Shown one piece after another: positions 18,167-27,388 of a DNA stretch of 64,000 nt. Positions within the stretch are counted from its first letter, which is position 1. Every line of letters begins with the position of its first letter. The translations under genes were made by a program, and so were the position numbers. This DNA is from Lutibacter oricola. GTDB taxonomy: Bacteria; Bacteroidota; Bacteroidia; Flavobacteriales; Flavobacteriaceae. The DNA is taken from contig NZ_FNNJ01000004.1 in the NCBI RefSeq assembly GCF_900106565.1, positions 124,001-188,000 on the forward strand, given 5' to 3'. The notes beneath the pieces are model-generated. The model was not told the DNA's origin. It saw only the letters and a program-made list of their open reading frames with translations, and ran no database searches.

Positions 18167-19241
18167 TTTTTAGGTATAAATAAATGGCTAAAGAACCAAA
18201 AACTAAGTTAGGAAACCATACCATAAATAGGGCGTTTGTTTCTGCTCCTGCTCCTAAAACTTCAGCAATTTTTAAAAAGAAAACATATACAAACATTAGT
18301 GTAATACCTATTGCTAGGTTAACTCCCATACCACCACGTTTTTTTCGCGAAGCGAGTGCAACTGCAATAAGTGTTAAAATGTATGATGAAATTGGTAAAC
18401 TTGTTCGTTTATATAGCTCTACTAAATAAGTATTTAGGTTGCTAATACCTCTAGCTCTAGATTTTGAAATAAATTGAGATAACTCTATTGAATTCATTTC
18501 TTTAGCCAGATAATCTACATTTACTAAATCTTTAGGGGTAAAATTAAATAATGTATCTAGCGATCTTATGGTTACAATACTATCTCTATTATTTAATAGA
18601 ATTCTTTTTCTAATGTTTGTTAATTTAAAAACAGTGTCTTTTTCTATCCATCTAATGTTATTGGCCATTAGTTTATGTGTAAGTTTATTACCATCGAATT
18701 TTTCGTAAGAAAAATCGTAGCCAATATTATTTTTTACGCTATAACTTTTAAAAAAAATGTAATCATTTTCACCCAATTGAAGGTTTACATTTCGTAGGTT
18801 ATCATCTTTAAATTTTTTCTTTTTTAAATAAGTTCTTTCAAACTCATCAAAAACTTTATTACTTCTAGGTACCACAAAATGGTTCATTACCAAAGCAAAA
18901 ATAGTAACTATAGTAGCTCCAATAAAGTAAGGTTTTAAAAAACGTGTAAATGAAATTTTTGCTGAATGAATTGCAATTATCTCGGTATTACTAGCGAGTT
19001 TAGATGTAAAAAATATTACAGCAATAAATAGAGCTAATGGCATAAAAGTATTACCAAAAATAATTACAAAGTTTACATAGTAATCTTCTATAATTTCGCC
19101 AACACTAAGGTGGCTATGTCTAAGAAATTTATCAATTTTCTCAGATACATTAATTGCTATTGCAATAGGCAATAGTAAAACTAATATTAATAAAAATGTA
19201 CTTAAGTACTTTTTTAATATGTATTTATCTAGTATTCTCAA
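18153..19241 (-). CDS. LptF/LptG-family permease
   Basis: A 362-residue protein with the YjgP/YjgQ arrangement. Three transmembrane helices lie at the N-terminus (residues 12-110), then a periplasmic beta-jellyroll segment (about 120-265), then three helices at the C-terminus. It begins MRILDKYILKKYLSTFLL, a typical family start. LptF and LptG are the inner-membrane subunits that pull lipopolysaccharide onto the Lpt bridge, powered by LptB. Which of the two this is cannot be decided without its partner. It starts 2 bases after tgt and overlaps the exporter gene, so the three are one operon. Confidence 0.88.
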   Translation of the reverse strand: MRILDKYILKKYLSTFLLILVLLLPIAIAINVSEKIDKFLRHSHLSVGEIIEDYYVNFVIIFGNTFMPLALFIAVIFFTSKLASNTEIIAIHSAKISFTRFLKPYFIGATIVTIFALVMNHFVVPRSNKVFDEFERTYLKKKKFKDDNLRNVNLQLGENDYIFFKSYSVKNNIGYDFSYEKFDGNKLTHKLMANNIRWIEKDTVFKLTNIRKRILLNNRDSIVTIRSLDTLFNFTPKDLVNVDYLAKEMNSIELSQFISKSRARGISNLNTYLVELYKRTSLPISSYILTLIAVALASRKKRGGMGVNLAIGITLMFVYVFFLKIAEVLGAGAETNALFMVWFPNLVFGSLAIYLYLKNVNS

Positions 19242-19243
19242 GG

Positions 19244-20374
19244 TTATAACCTTTTATCCATTTGTTTTACCATTCTATTTTTCCACTCTGTAAAATCTCC
19301 TGCTAATATATGTTTTCTAGCTTCACGAACCAACCACATATAAAAACCTAAATTGTGTATAGATGCAATTTGTTTGCCTAATAACTCTTTTGCAGCAAAT
19401 AAATGACGTAAATATGCTTTTGAATATAAAGTGTCTACATAAGTAATACCCATTTCATCAATAGGAGAGAAGTCATCTTCCCATTTTTTGTTTTTAATAT
19501 TTATTGTTCCGTTTGCAGTAAAAAGCATTCCATTTCTAGCGTTACGTGTTGGCATTACACAATCAAACATATCTATACCTAACGCAATATTTTCTAAAAT
19601 ATTAATAGGTGTACCAACACCCATTAAATATCTAGGCTTGTCTTCAGGTAAAATAGCAGTAACAACTTCTGTCATTTCATACATTTCTTCGGCAGGTTCA
19701 CCTACGGACAAACCACCAATGGCATTTCCTTCAGCACCAGCAGATGCAATATATTCAGCAGATTGTTTTCTTAAATCTTTATAAGTTGATCCTTGTACAA
19801 TTGGAAAAAATGTTTGAGCATAATCATACTTAAAAGGTGTTTTATCTAAGTGTGTAATACAACGTTTTAACCAGCGGTGTGTCATATGCATAGATCTTTT
19901 TGCATAATTATAGTCGCAAGGGTAAGGTGTACACTCATCAAATGCCATAATAATATCAGCTCCAATACTACGTTGAATTTCCATAACGTTTTCTGGAGTA
20001 AATGTGTGATAAGAACCATCTATATGACTTTTAAACTTAACACCTTCCTCTTTTATTTTTCTTCTTCCAGAAAGAGAGTAAACTTGGTAACCTCCACTAT
20101 CTGTTAGAATATTACGATCCCAATTCATAAATTTATGTAAACCTCCTGCTTTTTCTAAAATCTTAGTTTGGGGGCGTAAATATAAATGGTACGTATTTCC
20201 TAAAATAATATCAGGATTTATTTCGTTTTTAAGTTCAGTTTGGTGTACTCCTTTAACAGTACCTACTGTTCCAACAGGCATAAAAATTGGAGTTTCTATA
20301 GTACCGTGGTCGGTAGTAATAACTCCAGCTCTCGCTTTACTTGCTGTATCTTTGGTGTTTAATTTAAATTGCAT
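19244..20374 (-). CDS. tgt: Queuine tRNA-ribosyltransferase
   Basis: A 376-residue enzyme that exchanges guanine 34 of certain tRNAs for a queuosine precursor. I choose the ATG at 20374, giving MQFKLNTKDTASKARAG and the usual length; an extension to 20473 adds 33 unrelated residues. Catalytic aspartates lie in ILTDSGGYQVYSLSGRR and FDCVMPTRNARNG. The zinc-site cysteines (CxCxxC) that normally follow the DFxPLD segment are absent: here it reads FSPIDEMGITYVDTLYSKAY. I recall this as common in Bacteroidota Tgt, so it is a lineage feature rather than damage. First gene of the tgt-lptF/G-exporter operon. Confidence 0.93.
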   Translation of the reverse strand: MQFKLNTKDTASKARAGVITTDHGTIETPIFMPVGTVGTVKGVHQTELKNEINPDIILGNTYHLYLRPQTKILEKAGGLHKFMNWDRNILTDSGGYQVYSLSGRRKIKEEGVKFKSHIDGSYHTFTPENVMEIQRSIGADIIMAFDECTPYPCDYNYAKRSMHMTHRWLKRCITHLDKTPFKYDYAQTFFPIVQGSTYKDLRKQSAEYIASAGAEGNAIGGLSVGEPAEEMYEMTEVVTAILPEDKPRYLMGVGTPINILENIALGIDMFDCVMPTRNARNGMLFTANGTINIKNKKWEDDFSPIDEMGITYVDTLYSKAYLRHLFAAKELLGKQIASIHNLGFYMWLVREARKHILAGDFTEWKNRMVKQMDKRL

Positions 20375-20578
20375 AGTTGGCAAAGATACTGAATAGGTTT
20401 TGTTTAAAGAAAAATAAGTTATACTTGTAATATGTTGTAAACTAGTTGGGTAAAATTTATGGTAAACGTTCATCTATTTATTTTGTCCATTCATCTACAT
20501 TAAGTGATGTATAAACGATTTAGAAATTTCTAAAACTAGGCAAGCTGTAAATTTGCTTTAAAATTAAGAGACTACAAG

Positions 20579-20992
20579 ATGAACTTAAAAAAATTAAAAA
20601 TATTACTAGTTGAAGATGACATTATAGAGGTAATGAGATTTAAAAGGACAGTTGCAAAACTAGGACAACCACATGAATTAAAAGAAGCCAATAATGGAGA
20701 AGAAGCACTTAAAGTTTTAAATGAAAAAACGTTTTTACCGAATATTATTTTATTGGATTTAAATATGCCTAAATTAAATGGTTTTGAAGTACTTGAAATA
20801 GTGAAAAGTGATGATAGGTTACGATATATTCCTGTTGTTATTTTAACAACATCAAGTAATAAAAATGACGAAATTGAATGCTATAATAAAGGAGCAGCAG
20901 GATATTTGGTTAAACCATTAAAATTGAACGATTACGCTAAACTTATAGAAAATGTTTTAGAATATTGGAAATCTAATGAGTTGATAAACTAA
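20579..20992 (+). CDS. Stand-alone response regulator receiver (Rcp1-like)
   Basis: A 137-residue single receiver domain with acidic pair VEDD near the N-terminus, phospho-acceptor Asp60 in LLDLNMPKLNG, the switch Thr in ILTTSS and the conserved Lys in YLVKPL. No DNA-binding or enzymatic output is attached, so it acts by protein-protein contact or as a phosphate shuttle. A close paralogue lies about 220 bases downstream. The conserved NRTVAKL-type stretch in helix 1 of both copies resembles receivers that pair with soluble PAS kinases. A candidate -7 element TAAATTTG is at 20548-20555. Confidence 0.9.
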   Translation: MNLKKLKILLVEDDIIEVMRFKRTVAKLGQPHELKEANNGEEALKVLNEKTFLPNIILLDLNMPKLNGFEVLEIVKSDDRLRYIPVVILTTSSNKNDEIECYNKGAAGYLVKPLKLNDYAKLIENVLEYWKSNELIN

Positions 20993-21053
20993 TATTGGGT
21001 AAAAGTGTAAATTAAATATTCTATTTTATAAAATAAATTTCAATAATTATAAA

Positions 21054-21121
21054 TACCACTCGTCGATAGTTGTTTGGTAAAAACTACCATTCATCGATAA
21101 TAACATACCATTTGTCTAGTA
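21054..21121 (+). promoter_or_regulatory. Three phased direct repeats, candidate LytTR-type binding array
   Basis: Three related 15-16 base units start at 21054 (TACCACTCGTCGATAG), 21085 (TACCATTCATCGATAA) and 21106 (TACCATTTGTCTAGTA). Start-to-start distances are 31 and 21 bases, close to three and two helical turns, so all units face the same side of the DNA. LytTR regulators bind paired direct repeats about 21 bases apart, and a LytTR regulator ends this cluster. One more copy (ACCATTTATCGACAG) follows that regulator's stop codon at about 27389. Binding is inference. Confidence 0.6.
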
Positions 21122-21208
21122 ATTGTATATTCGTTATCGAATAAAGGGCCATTTTTTGTTAAAAAAACAAACCTTTGTATAACAAATAGACGCTTATTAC
21201 ACAAAAAC

Positions 21209-21622
21209 ATGAATAAAAATTTAAACATACTTCTTATAGAAGACGACATGATCGAAGTTATGAAGTTCAATAGAACCGTTGCAAAGCTTGATCTACCTCA
21301 TAAAATTGTCGAATCGAAGAATGGAAAAGAAGCGTTAGAATTTTTATTAAAAAAAGTTAGGTTACCAGATATTATTTTATTAGATTTAAATATGCCAAAA
21401 TTAAATGGCATAGAATTTCTTAGTATTCTAAAAAAAGATGAGACGTTAAAGTATATTCCTACTATTGTTTTAACGACTTCCAATAATAGAAGAGATGTAT
21501 TGGAATGTTACAAAATTGGAATAGCTGGGTACATTATTAAACCATTAAAGTTTAACGATTACGTTGATTTAATTAAAAAAACTTTAGACTACTGGAGCAA
21601 TAATGAACTAATAAAAGGCTAA
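21209..21622 (+). CDS. Stand-alone response regulator receiver (paralogue)
   Basis: A 137-residue receiver domain clearly related to the preceding one, with acidic pair IEDD, phospho-acceptor Asp59 in LLDLNMPKLNG, switch Thr in VLTTSN and Lys in YIIKPL. It has no output domain. It is preceded by three phased direct repeats that probably form an activator site, absent in this form from the first receiver's promoter. The two copies may therefore serve different kinases or be induced at different times. A weak hairpin and T-run follow at about 21648-21680. The PAS kinase gene starts 184 bases downstream. Confidence 0.9.
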   Translation: MNKNLNILLIEDDMIEVMKFNRTVAKLDLPHKIVESKNGKEALEFLLKKVRLPDIILLDLNMPKLNGIEFLSILKKDETLKYIPTIVLTTSNNRRDVLECYKIGIAGYIIKPLKFNDYVDLIKKTLDYWSNNELIKG

Positions 21623-21691
21623 AGCGTATGTACACATAAAATTATAGTAAAGGTTTTAAATTATTTTGAAGCCTTTTTTGCGTTTTAAATT

Positions 21692-21728
21692 ATTACGGAA
21701 ACATTTTTTACCGCCCCGTAATTTTTTA
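21692..21728 (+). terminator. Possible terminator hairpin before the PAS kinase
   Basis: The arms ATTACGG (21692-21698) and CCGTAAT (21716-21722) are complementary, with a 17-base loop, and are followed by a T-run. The long loop makes it weak, but its place between the receiver gene and the kinase gene fits a terminator. Confidence 0.4.
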
Positions 21729-21806
21729 AAACCTACAATATAAATGTAAATTAATGTATAACTATGTTAGTTTATAATTCCCTACAACCCCTAATTTCTA
21801 TGCCCC

Positions 21807-24161
21807 ATGGAAACATCTTACACAACCTCTAATTTCGAAAAAGAAAAATTAGAACATAAAAAAACAAAAGAATTACTAGAGCAAAAAACAAAAGAATTTA
21901 TTAAGGTTACTTCAAAACTAAAAAGTTCTAATTTAAAACTTCAAGAACTCTTACATCAAAAAACTTCTGAACTAGAAGGTGTTTTTTCGAATATTGTAGA
22001 TGCATATATCATGATGGATTTATCAGGAAACGTTATTAAAATGAATAACGCAGCTGTTGAAATGTTAGAGTATGATATTAATAAGGCTCCTTTTAATTTA
22101 CTTAAAATAGTTAAAGAGGAATATGTTGAGTATACGAATAAAGCTTTTGATGAGTTGCGTACAATTGGATTTTATAAAAACTTTCAGGCATTTATAAAAA
22201 CAAAAAATAATAAAGAAAAATTGGTTCATGTTAACTCTAGTTTAATTTATAATGATGAAGGCGTTCCATTTGCCGCTCAGGGTATAATTAGAGATATAAC
22301 AAAAGAACATAATGACAAGGATCTAATTGAAGAGCAAAAAGAACAATTAGATATAATTGTAAATCATTCTTCAATTGGTATAGCACTATCTCGTATTGAT
22401 GGAAAAGGACTATTATTAGCTAATAAATATTTATGTGAAGTTTCTGGATATACTCCAGAAGAATTCAAAAATGTCATTTTGCAAGATATTATGCATAAAG
22501 ATGATGTTAAGGAATCAAATAGGTTAAAAGAAAAATTGTATAAAGGTATTATTGATAGTTATAATTTAGATAGAAGATTTATAAAGAAAAATGGAGAAAT
22601 AGTCTGGACAAAAACTAGTGTAACTGCAGTTAAAAGTAATAATGGGTATGTAAAATATCATGTAACAACTATCGAAGATATTACAAAAGAAAAAGAAGCT
22701 AATCTAAAATTAATTGAGTATCAAAATAGATTGAAAACTCTTGTTAGAAATTTAAAATCAGGTATTCTGTTAGAAGATGAATTTGGAAAAATAAAAATTG
22801 TTAACAAGAAGTTTTGCGATATGTTTAATACAACAGTAAAGCCTTGTAACCTTATCGATAGAGATGTATCTGTTTTTAATGATAATGCAAAGTTAGCATT
22901 TGTAAATGTAGATCAATTTGAACGTAAAAATGCTTGGAAAATTGAAAGAGACGAGCAATTGTATAAGGAAGAATTAGAACTTGTTGATGGTAGAATGTTT
23001 GAAAGAAACGGAACACCAATAATTCAAGATGGAGAATATAGGGGATACCTATGGAGTTATTATGATACTACATTAAATAAAAGATTTAAAGATAGTTTAG
23101 AAGCTCAAAAAGAAAAATATAGTAGAATTATAGCAAATATGAACCTTGGTTTATTAGAGGTAGATAATAATGATGCAATATTATTCGCCAACCAAAGATT
23201 TAGCGAAATAAGTGGTTATAGTAGAAGTGAATTAATTGGTTTAAATGCATCAGATTTATTTTTACTAGAAGAAAATAAAGATTCATTTATAAAACGAAAT
23301 AAATTGAGAAATCAAGGTATTTCAGATTCATATGAAGTAAGAGTAAAAACAAAAAGTGGAGAGATAAGACATTGGTTAATAAGTGGAGCTCCAAATTATA
23401 ATGATGACAATGAATTAATTGGATCTATTGGTATTCATTCAGATATTACAGAGCAAAAAAAGCTTGAATCTCAAAAAGAGCAACTAGTTATTAATTTAGA
23501 AAATCAAAATCAAAAGTTAAATGATTATGCTCATGTTGTATCACACGATTTAAAATCTCCGTTAAGAGGAATATCGGCATTGTTAAGTTGGACAAAAGAA
23601 GATTTTGAAGATAAATTGGGTGAAGAAAGTTTATTTAATTTAAATCTTATGGAAGATAAGGTTGAAAAAATGGATAAATTAATAGGTGATATTTTAAATT
23701 ACTCTAGTATTGAAAATGAAGTAATTAATGTAGAACCTGTAGATGTAAATCAAGTAATTGACCGAATAGTTAGCACAATTTTTATTCCAGATCATATTAA
23801 AGTTAAAGTAACCCCAAAACTACCAATAATTGATGCGGATTTTACGCGATTGCAACAATTATTTCAAAATATAATGAGCAACGCCATTAATTATATAGAT
23901 AAAGATAAAGGTTTGGTAGAAGTTAATTATAAAAATGATAATGAGTATCACGTATTTTCAATAAAAGATAATGGTCCAGGTATACCAGAAGAATACCATA
24001 CTAAAATATTTAAAATGTTTAAAACTGTTGGAGATCACGATCAATCTACAGGAATAGGTTTAAGTATTGTAAAAAAAATAATACAGTTATACAAAGGTAA
24101 AGTTTGGTTAGAAAGTGTAATTGGAGAGGGAACAACATTTTATTTTAGTTTAAAAAAATAA
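21807..24161 (+). CDS. Soluble multi-PAS sensor histidine kinase
   Basis: A 784-residue kinase without a signal peptide or clear transmembrane segment, so cytoplasmic. An N-terminal coiled coil (residues 10-55, rich in Lys, Glu, Leu) precedes about four PAS domains: roughly 60-165, 185-295, 305-415 (degenerate) and 430-550. The HisKA domain has the phosphorylated His580 in VVSHDLKSPLRG. The ATPase domain follows, with NIMSNAINY (N box), DNGPGIPEE (G1) and TGIGLSIVKK (G2). The clustered receivers, Hpt protein and FIST sensor suggest it feeds a phosphorelay. The FIST gene begins 2 bases after its stop. Confidence 0.92.
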   Translation: METSYTTSNFEKEKLEHKKTKELLEQKTKEFIKVTSKLKSSNLKLQELLHQKTSELEGVFSNIVDAYIMMDLSGNVIKMNNAAVEMLEYDINKAPFNLLKIVKEEYVEYTNKAFDELRTIGFYKNFQAFIKTKNNKEKLVHVNSSLIYNDEGVPFAAQGIIRDITKEHNDKDLIEEQKEQLDIIVNHSSIGIALSRIDGKGLLLANKYLCEVSGYTPEEFKNVILQDIMHKDDVKESNRLKEKLYKGIIDSYNLDRRFIKKNGEIVWTKTSVTAVKSNNGYVKYHVTTIEDITKEKEANLKLIEYQNRLKTLVRNLKSGILLEDEFGKIKIVNKKFCDMFNTTVKPCNLIDRDVSVFNDNAKLAFVNVDQFERKNAWKIERDEQLYKEELELVDGRMFERNGTPIIQDGEYRGYLWSYYDTTLNKRFKDSLEAQKEKYSRIIANMNLGLLEVDNNDAILFANQRFSEISGYSRSELIGLNASDLFLLEENKDSFIKRNKLRNQGISDSYEVRVKTKSGEIRHWLISGAPNYNDDNELIGSIGIHSDITEQKKLESQKEQLVINLENQNQKLNDYAHVVSHDLKSPLRGISALLSWTKEDFEDKLGEESLFNLNLMEDKVEKMDKLIGDILNYSSIENEVINVEPVDVNQVIDRIVSTIFIPDHIKVKVTPKLPIIDADFTRLQQLFQNIMSNAINYIDKDKGLVEVNYKNDNEYHVFSIKDNGPGIPEEYHTKIFKMFKTVGDHDQSTGIGLSIVKKIIQLYKGKVWLESVIGEGTTFYFSLKK

Positions 24162-24163
24162 TT

Positions 24164-25300
24164 ATGAAAATTGTTCAAGCAAAAAAAATAGGAAGTAATA
24201 GTTGGGAGTACATTTCAACTAAGAAAAAATTAAACAAACCTTTAGTTCTGGTGTTTGCAAGTAGACTTTTACTTGAAAGTAAAGAAGTTCTAAAAGATAT
24301 TAGAAATGAGTTTCCTTACGAGTATTTAGTTTTTGGTTCTACTGCTGGTGAAATATTAGGGGAATTTGTATATGATGATTCTATTGTAGTTACAGCAATA
24401 GAATTTAATAAAAGTAGCTTTATTATAAAAACAGGTAATATTTTTAATTTTAATAAAGATGCCAAAGCACTTGGAAAAAGTATTGTAAAAGAATTACCAA
24501 AAGAAAATTTAAAACATGTTTTTACACTTTCAGAAGGGAGTTTTGTTAATGGAAGTGCATTAATTGAAGGTTTAGAAACTACTTTCGAAGAAAATAAGAT
24601 TTCAATGACAGGAGGTATGTGTGGAGATGGAGCAGCATTTGAAAAAACATTAACTTCATATAAGGAAGATCCTAAAGAAGGGGAAGTAGTACTTATTGGT
24701 TTTTATGGCGAAAGTTTAGAGATTTCATATGCAAGTGTTGGAGGTTGGAATACTTTTGGTCCTGAAAGAATAATTACAAAATCTAAAGGAAATGTATTGT
24801 ATGAAATAGATAATAAGCCTGCTTTAGATTTATATTCAAAGTATTTAGGCGATAAAGCGGCAGAACTACCACAATCGTCACTTTATTACCCATTAAACTT
24901 AACCTTAACAGGAAAAACTAAACCAGTTGTTAGAACGGTATTGTCAATAAATAAAGATGATAGTTCTATGACTTTGGCAGGTAATATGCCTAAAGATTCA
25001 AAAGTACAATTAATGATGTCTACAGTAGATAATATAGCCAATGGAGCCTATGATGCTGCAAATTTAGCAATGGAAGGTAGGAATAAAAAACCGCAATTGG
25101 CACTGCTAGTAAGTTGTATAGGCCGAAAAATTGTTATGGATCAAAGAGTAGAAGAAGAAATAGAGGAGGTTATGGATATAGTAGGAAATAAAACAAGTAT
25201 TGTAGGGTTTTATTCTTATGGTGAAATGGCTCCATTTCACGGAGAACGTCAGTGCGAACTTCATAACCAAACCATGACATTAACTTTAATTAGCGAATAG
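24164..25300 (+). CDS. FIST-domain sensory protein
   Basis: A 378-residue protein with FIST_N (about residues 30-220; VFGSTAGEIL, TGGMCGDGA) and FIST_C (about 225-360; PALDLYSKYLG, LLVSCIGRKIVM, IVGFYSYGEMAPF, NQTMTLTLI). FIST proteins are soluble ligand sensors that work beside histidine kinases. Proposed ligands include small molecules such as amino acids, and in the NosP subgroup haem-bound nitric oxide. Nothing in this sequence lets me choose. It is sandwiched between two kinase genes, 2 bases after the first, and its stop codon overlaps the GTG start of the second by one base. Co-translation, and so a joint complex, is likely. Confidence 0.9.
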   Translation: MKIVQAKKIGSNSWEYISTKKKLNKPLVLVFASRLLLESKEVLKDIRNEFPYEYLVFGSTAGEILGEFVYDDSIVVTAIEFNKSSFIIKTGNIFNFNKDAKALGKSIVKELPKENLKHVFTLSEGSFVNGSALIEGLETTFEENKISMTGGMCGDGAAFEKTLTSYKEDPKEGEVVLIGFYGESLEISYASVGGWNTFGPERIITKSKGNVLYEIDNKPALDLYSKYLGDKAAELPQSSLYYPLNLTLTGKTKPVVRTVLSINKDDSSMTLAGNMPKDSKVQLMMSTVDNIANGAYDAANLAMEGRNKKPQLALLVSCIGRKIVMDQRVEEEIEEVMDIVGNKTSIVGFYSYGEMAPFHGERQCELHNQTMTLTLISE

Positions 25301-26343
25301 TGAATAAATTATTAACACGACAAATAAAAAAGTACCTGTCTGATGATGATTTAAAGTCAGCAGAAGTACAAAATTTTATAAATGCAATTGATAGATCATA
25401 TATAAATTATGAAAATCAATTTAAAATGTCTCAAAGAGCAACAAAAATTAGCTCTGATGAGTTGTATGATGCAAATGTTAAATTAAGGAAAGATGCAGAA
25501 AATCAAAAGAAAATTATTAATAGTCTTAAATATGTAGTTAAAGTTTTAAAGTTAGAATCAGCAGACAATTTGAATGATGTAGAGGAATCAGTTGATTTAG
25601 TAAAATTTATAGAAAAACAATCTAATGAAATTCTTGCAGCAAATAAAATAAGAGAAAACTTACTTAGCAATTTAGAACTCAAAAACGAAGAACTTAATAA
25701 TTATGCTCACATAGTTTCACATGATTTAAAAACTCCGTTAAGAAGTATAGATACATTATTAAATTGGGTTATTGAAGATGAAGATAATGATTTAACAGAT
25801 GATAGTACGGAACACTTTTCTTTGATTTTGAAAAACTTAGAGAAAATGGATGCTTTAATTAATGGTATTTTGAATTACTCTACTATTGAAAATTCTGAAT
25901 TATTTAGAGACGAAATAAAAACCTTAGATCTAATTAAAGAAATTAAACAAACACTATTATTTCCAGAGAATATAGAATTAATTATAGATCAAAAATTACC
26001 AATTGTTAAAGGCGATAAGTTTAGGCTTCATCAAGTGTTTCAAAACCTTATACAAAATGCAATGGGAAGTTTTGAAGGCAAAGCTGGTAAAGTTGAAGTA
26101 GGTGTAGAATGTAAAGGAAAAGAGTGGGAATTTTATGTTTCAGATACAGGAAAAGGAATTGATGAAATTTACCATGAAAGGATTTTTAGAATATTTGAAA
26201 GCCTTGAAAATAATATCAATAATTCAGGTATAGGTTTGTCAATAGTTAAAAAGATAGTTAATTTTTATGGTGGTAAAATTTGGTTAGATAGTGAAGTATC
26301 TAAAGGAACTACATTTTATTTTACCATTCCAAAAACAGAGTAA
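25300..26343 (+). CDS. Soluble histidine kinase linked to FIST sensor
   Basis: A 347-residue kinase with no membrane segment and no recognised sensor domain. An N-terminal helical region, coiled coil at about 60-135, leads straight into HisKA with His141 in IVSHDLKTPLRS. The ATPase domain has NLIQNAMGS, DTGKGIDEI and SGIGLSIVKK. Its catalytic core is closely similar to that of the upstream PAS kinase, suggesting a duplication in which this copy lost its PAS domains. A GTG start overlaps the FIST stop codon. The FIST protein probably supplies the sensory input that this kinase lacks. The Hpt gene starts 2 bases after its stop. Confidence 0.9.
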   Translation: MNKLLTRQIKKYLSDDDLKSAEVQNFINAIDRSYINYENQFKMSQRATKISSDELYDANVKLRKDAENQKKIINSLKYVVKVLKLESADNLNDVEESVDLVKFIEKQSNEILAANKIRENLLSNLELKNEELNNYAHIVSHDLKTPLRSIDTLLNWVIEDEDNDLTDDSTEHFSLILKNLEKMDALINGILNYSTIENSELFRDEIKTLDLIKEIKQTLLFPENIELIIDQKLPIVKGDKFRLHQVFQNLIQNAMGSFEGKAGKVEVGVECKGKEWEFYVSDTGKGIDEIYHERIFRIFESLENNINNSGIGLSIVKKIVNFYGGKIWLDSEVSKGTTFYFTIPKTE

Positions 26344-26345
26344 AT

Positions 26346-26663
26346 ATGGAAAAACCAAACTTATTATATATTAAAGAGTTGTCAGGTGGAGATAGCATAT
26401 TTGAAAATAAAATGTTAGAAATTGTTAAACAAGAATTACCTGAAGAAATTAAAAATTATAAAAATTTTTTAAAGAAAGAAAATTTTGTTAATGCGGCTGA
26501 TTTAGTCCATAAAATAAAACATAAAATTAGTGTTCTTGGATTAAAAGATGGGTATCAAGTAGCCATAGATTATGAAGAAGAACTGAGGCAAAAAAAAATG
26601 AACCTTCAATCTAAATTTGAAGAGATTTTATCTGCTATGATTATTTTTATTAAAAACGCTTAA
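26346..26663 (+). CDS. Histidine phosphotransfer (Hpt) protein
   Basis: A 105-residue all-helical protein. Residues 48-68 (AADLVHKIKHKISVLGLKDG) match the Hpt signature H-x-[IL]-K-x5-LG, with His55 as the phosphorylated residue. A stand-alone Hpt protein shuttles phosphate between a receiver and another receiver. In this cluster it would link the kinases and single-domain receivers to the LytTR regulator whose gene begins 11 bases downstream. It is cytoplasmic, and length is normal for a free Hpt domain. Confidence 0.82.
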   Translation: MEKPNLLYIKELSGGDSIFENKMLEIVKQELPEEIKNYKNFLKKENFVNAADLVHKIKHKISVLGLKDGYQVAIDYEEELRQKKMNLQSKFEEILSAMIIFIKNA

Positions 26664-26674
26664 AAAAGGAAATT

Positions 26675-27388
26675 ATGAATTGTATTATTATTGATGATGA
26701 AAGTATGGCAAGGGCTATTATAGAACAAATGTGTTTCAATAATAAAAATGTAAACTTAATTGAAAGTTTTTCTAATGCCATGGAAGCTATTAAATATTTA
26801 AATCAAAATGAAATTGATTTGATTTTTTTAGATATACATATGCCTGGTTTTACGGGGTTTGATTTGCTTCAAACTATAAAAAATCCGCCAAAAGTAATTT
26901 TATCTACTTCAGATAGTAGTATGGCTATTGAAGCTTTTGAATATAGCTGTATTGTAGATTATTTGTTGAAACCTGTAACTCAGCAACGCTTTGATAAAGC
27001 TGTTCAAAAAGCTGTCTCTTTTACTAAAAAAGAAAAACAAACTACTCCAACTCAGGTAAAAGATGAGGGAGAATCTATTACGGAATTGTATGTGAATATT
27101 GATAGGAGGTTGGTTAAAATTAATTTCGAAACCATTAATATAGTTGAGGCTAGAGGTGATTATATTTTAATAAGAACCGAAGATAAAAATTACACAGTAC
27201 ATTCCACATTAAAGAAAATTTTTGACAAATTGCCTAATGACCTATTTTTAAAAGTACATAGATCGTATATAATTAACACTAAAAAAATTATTGATATAGA
27301 GGATAATAGTGTGCTAATTGATAGTAATGTTGTTCCAGTTAGTAGGTCTAATAGACCAGAATTAATGAGGAGGTTGAATTTACTTTAA
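26675..27388 (+). CDS. LytTR-family response regulator
   Basis: A 237-residue regulator. The receiver domain (1-120) has acidic pair IDDE, phospho-acceptor Asp53 in IFLDIHMPGFTG and Lys in YLLKPV. The LytTR DNA-binding domain (about 135-237) shows TIVEARGDYILIRTEDKNY, the LFLKVHRSYIINTKKI block and VPVSRSNRPELMRRL. It is the only DNA-binding protein of the cluster and so its likely transcriptional output. Candidate binding sites are the three phased repeats before the second receiver gene, plus a similar single unit directly after its own stop codon. Confidence 0.92.
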   Translation: MNCIIIDDESMARAIIEQMCFNNKNVNLIESFSNAMEAIKYLNQNEIDLIFLDIHMPGFTGFDLLQTIKNPPKVILSTSDSSMAIEAFEYSCIVDYLLKPVTQQRFDKAVQKAVSFTKKEKQTTPTQVKDEGESITELYVNIDRRLVKINFETINIVEARGDYILIRTEDKNYTVHSTLKKIFDKLPNDLFLKVHRSYIINTKKIIDIEDNSVLIDSNVVPVSRSNRPELMRRLNLL

